Shown: one piece after another, positions 6,741 to 8,497 of the stretch
How positions within the stretch are numbered: position 1 is the stretch's first letter
Layout: every line of letters starts with the position of its first letter
From: Acidimicrobiales bacterium
Lineage (GTDB): Bacteria; Actinomycetota; Acidimicrobiia; Acidimicrobiales; Poriferisodalaceae
Reading direction: 5' to 3'
DNA: 8,497 bases
NCBI GenBank assembly: GCA_030749275.1
Contig: JASMKJ010000594.1
Span: 1-8,497 of the forward strand
Translations under genes and position numbers: made by a program
The notes under the pieces: generated by a model
What the model saw: only the letters and a program-made list of their open reading frames with translations
Database searches by the model: none
Told to the model about the DNA's origin: nothing

Positions 6741-6905
6741 GAGTTCGGCCGGTTTCAAACGAACCAGGCGTCCGAAGCCGAAGGATTCACACCTTAGAGG
6801 GTGGGCGATACACGAGTAGGACCCGTGACCTCCCGACGTGTCATACCTCTCAGTCCATACCGGATAACCCCGCTAACACCGAACCCACCCACGGGTTACC
6901 CTGAA

Positions 6906-7898
6906 ATGGTGACCACCTTCGTTGAACGCCCCCACGGCTGCCTGTCCCCAGTGCTGTTAGACCCTGTGCTCGACGACCCTGACTTGATGCGGGACATAGC
7001 AGTCAGAAACGGCCCCTATTTCATGCCGGCCCGCTACCTAGTCAGCGACGCAACCGCCGACTCCGCTAGTGACAACTCGATGCAACCCGATGTTGAAGTC
7101 CCCGATTACCTGATTGGTCCGACCTGGCGGGGTGATTGGGCAGTCGGATCTCAGCCATTAGTTGACGGTATCGATTGCGTCCTGGAACATCAGGGGTTCG
7201 CTGAGGCCGCACGGGCGATCTATGACGCAGAAGTGGTGGTACCCGAACAGGTCTATGCCAACCTTTCCACGCCGATGCCGGGCCAAGGATTCTCTCATAC
7301 TGACATTCCCGAATTCATCGGCATTGACCGCAGTAACGCTCCGGGATGGCTCCTTCAGGCCATGGGAACCTCGCGCCTGTTCGAAGATGTACGAATTACC
7401 ATCGTGACCGCGGTGGCGTGGTTCTACCAAGGTGAACGGGGGTTCTTCCGTTATTGGCCAAACGGCCGCGACAGCGACAGCATCCGCCACGAAAAAATGT
7501 GGAACACCGCCGCTGTTGGCGACAACGATTACATGCACCATCAGGTGGAACGCATTGGCCCCGCCGGGGTCAACAAACCCGATGGCTTGACGATCAACTC
7601 ACTACTCGATCACGACGGAGAACGATGGGTCATTCAGGAGGACGGACAGACGTTGTTGGATTACGGGGATGAAGATGTGCGTCTGTCGGTCTCGTGGAAG
7701 GCGAAAATTTATGCTGACGAAACAACCCGTCAGGCAGCTGACGCTGGAGAAGGGGGGACCGACCTCGAAGAGGTGGTTGCCAGGTTGGCCGACGAACTAG
7801 GAGAACCGCGACCAGAGAATGCCGAAGCTGCATTGGGTAGCGCCGAGTTCCGGAACCATTTAACAGCACGTTGGAACGGCTACCAGGCCGGTCGATGA
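6906..7898 (+). CDS. Conserved-looking protein of unnamed family, possible 2OG-Fe(II) oxygenase-like fold
   Basis: A 330-residue soluble protein. I do not recognise a named family, but the layout recalls cupin-type 2OG-Fe(II) oxygenases. His131-x-Asp133 (GFSHTDIPEF) is followed by helix/strand segments GWLLQAMG and WFYQGERGFFRYWPNG. Then come a His pair at 211-212 (GDNDYMHHQVE) and Arg259 (VRLSVSWKAKIY). The His-to-Arg distance (47) is longer than usual, with an insert that looks like a surface hairpin (LDHDGERWVIQEDG). The C-terminal 50 residues are acidic and helical. The frame stays open upstream to GTG 6801, but that extension is Pro-rich and lacks family-like sequence, so ATG 6906 is preferred; no clear Shine-Dalgarno precedes it. 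It is divergent from the amidohydrolase, sharing its upstream region, which hints at joint control. The oxygenase role is inference only. Confidence 0.6.
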   Translation: MVTTFVERPHGCLSPVLLDPVLDDPDLMRDIAVRNGPYFMPARYLVSDATADSASDNSMQPDVEVPDYLIGPTWRGDWAVGSQPLVDGIDCVLEHQGFAEAARAIYDAEVVVPEQVYANLSTPMPGQGFSHTDIPEFIGIDRSNAPGWLLQAMGTSRLFEDVRITIVTAVAWFYQGERGFFRYWPNGRDSDSIRHEKMWNTAAVGDNDYMHHQVERIGPAGVNKPDGLTINSLLDHDGERWVIQEDGQTLLDYGDEDVRLSVSWKAKIYADETTRQAADAGEGGTDLEEVVARLADELGEPRPENAEAALGSAEFRNHLTARWNGYQAGR

Positions 7899-7931
7899 GA
7901 AGCGGGATTCACTTCCCGTCCCCCTCGAGCT

Positions 7932-7950
7932 GTTCCTTCTGACCAGGAAC
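7932..7950 (+). terminator. Weak hairpin between convergent genes
   Basis: A perfect 6-bp stem (GTTCCT with AGGAAC, 7-base loop) lies 33 bases past the stop of the oxygenase-like gene and is followed by TTAATT. It is short and has only a poor T tract, but it sits where a terminator for the plus-strand gene is expected. Confidence 0.3.
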
Positions 7951-7954
7951 TTAA

Positions 7955-8497
7955 TTAACTGTCTCTGAAGTTCGGTTCGCGCTTTTCTTGAAACGCGCGA
8001 GCGGCTTCTTTTGCGTCTTTGGTGTTCATGGTGGCGAATTCCATGCTCAACGAAAGGGGCAAAATCATGTTCGATACGAATCGCATGTAGTTGTTGACGG
8101 GCACTTTCGACGCCATGATCGCCTTCAGCGGACCAGCTGCAAGTTGTTCGGCCTTCTCTAGCGCAGTTTGTAAAATTTGGTCGTCTTCAGCCAAGAAGTT
8201 AACCAAACCCATGTCGAATAAGTCCTGACCGGTGACTCGGTCACCGGTCATCAAAAACCATTTGGCTCTGTTCACTCCCATCAACAGCGGCCAAATAACT
8301 CCGCCACCGTCGCCAGCGCCGATGCCCATTTTGACATGAGTGTCAGCGAACACACTCGTGGGGCCCGCTACCACCACATCACACAACAGAGAAACCGTGG
8401 CCCCGAGTCCCATGGCGTAACCCTGAACAGCCGACACGATCGGTTTATGCATTTCAAGCAAATGGTCAACGATTTGCCGTGCTTCTTCCGCAGTGGG
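7955..8497 (-). CDS. Enoyl-CoA hydratase/isomerase (crotonase) family protein, 5' truncated
   Basis: C-terminal 180 residues of a crotonase-fold protein. The frame runs open through the right edge, so the start is outside; full members are about 260 residues. Visible: KPIVSAVQGYAMGLGATVSLLCD (oxyanion-hole region), AGPTSVFADTHVKMGIGAGDGGG, then WPLLMGVNRAKWFLMTGD and a V-T-G-Q-D-L-F-D-M-G-L-V-N helix, with the normal C-terminal helices ending EKREPNF. Aligned by eye with rat enoyl-CoA hydratase, both catalytic glutamates (144, 164) are replaced: Thr in GLGAT and His in DTHV. It therefore belongs to the GAGDGG subgroup that binds acyl-CoA but may not hydrate enoyl-CoA in the standard way. Its reaction is uncertain (hydratase, isomerase or hydrolase). 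It ends at TAA 7955-7957, convergent with the oxygenase-like gene. Confidence 0.85.
   Translation of the reverse strand, partial: PTAEEARQIVDHLLEMHKPIVSAVQGYAMGLGATVSLLCDVVVAGPTSVFADTHVKMGIGAGDGGGVIWPLLMGVNRAKWFLMTGDRVTGQDLFDMGLVNFLAEDDQILQTALEKAEQLAAGPLKAIMASKVPVNNYMRFVSNMILPLSLSMEFATMNTKDAKEAARAFQEKREPNFRDS

Noticed and set aside
6801..6905. N-terminal extension from GTG 6801 of the oxygenase-like protein
   Set aside because: Pro-rich, no fold-like pattern, and it occupies the divergent promoter region.

Overview
The window is 8.5 kb of moderate-GC bacterial DNA. It carries eight longer genes and two short ones, mostly catabolic or CoA-linked enzymes. The LLM-class flavin oxidoreductase, TauD-type dioxygenase, COG3618 amidohydrolase, crotonase and especially the SCO6745-family protein suggest an environmental actinobacterium, perhaps Acidimicrobiia. 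The mch/mct-like pair is best known from Chloroflexus, so Chloroflexota is the main alternative. There are no rRNA, tRNA, CRISPR or transposase genes. Taxonomy and all functions are inferred from sequence recall; no search was run.

Layout. 3-614 (+): C-terminal part of a luciferase-like oxidoreductase cut by the window edge. 725-892 (-): a 55-residue Cys/His-rich protein ending just before a minus-strand terminator (669-699). 893-1118 (-): coding-like tracts in two further frames, possibly a decayed or frameshifted upstream part of the same gene. 1190-2155 and 2243-3463 (+): a double-hotdog hydratase resembling 2-methylfumaryl-CoA (mesaconyl-C1-CoA) hydratase, then a class III CoA-transferase closely resembling mesaconyl-CoA C1-C4 CoA transferase. 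They are closed by a perfect hairpin at 3511-3540. 3551-4432 (-): SCO6745-family protein. 4527-4685 (+): a 52-residue single-pass membrane protein. 4733-5572 (-) and 5688-6740 (-): TauD/TfdA dioxygenase and amidohydrolase, probably one transcript with the amidohydrolase first. 6906-7898 (+): a protein of unnamed family with a 2OG-Fe(II)-oxygenase-like HxD...H...R arrangement. 7955-8497 (-): C-terminal part of a crotonase-superfamily protein whose start lies outside the window.

How the genes may work together. The most coherent unit is mch-mct. In the 3-hydroxypropionate bi-cycle these enzymes convert beta-methylmalyl-CoA to mesaconyl-C1-CoA and then to mesaconyl-C4-CoA, linking glyoxylate plus propionyl-CoA to citramalyl-CoA. 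The partners (lyase, mesaconyl-C4-CoA hydratase) are not in the window. The dioxygenase/amidohydrolase pair and the divergent oxygenase-like gene look like a separate module for oxidising and hydrolysing an unidentified small organic compound. The flanking flavin oxidoreductase and crotonase fit the same heterotrophic lifestyle.
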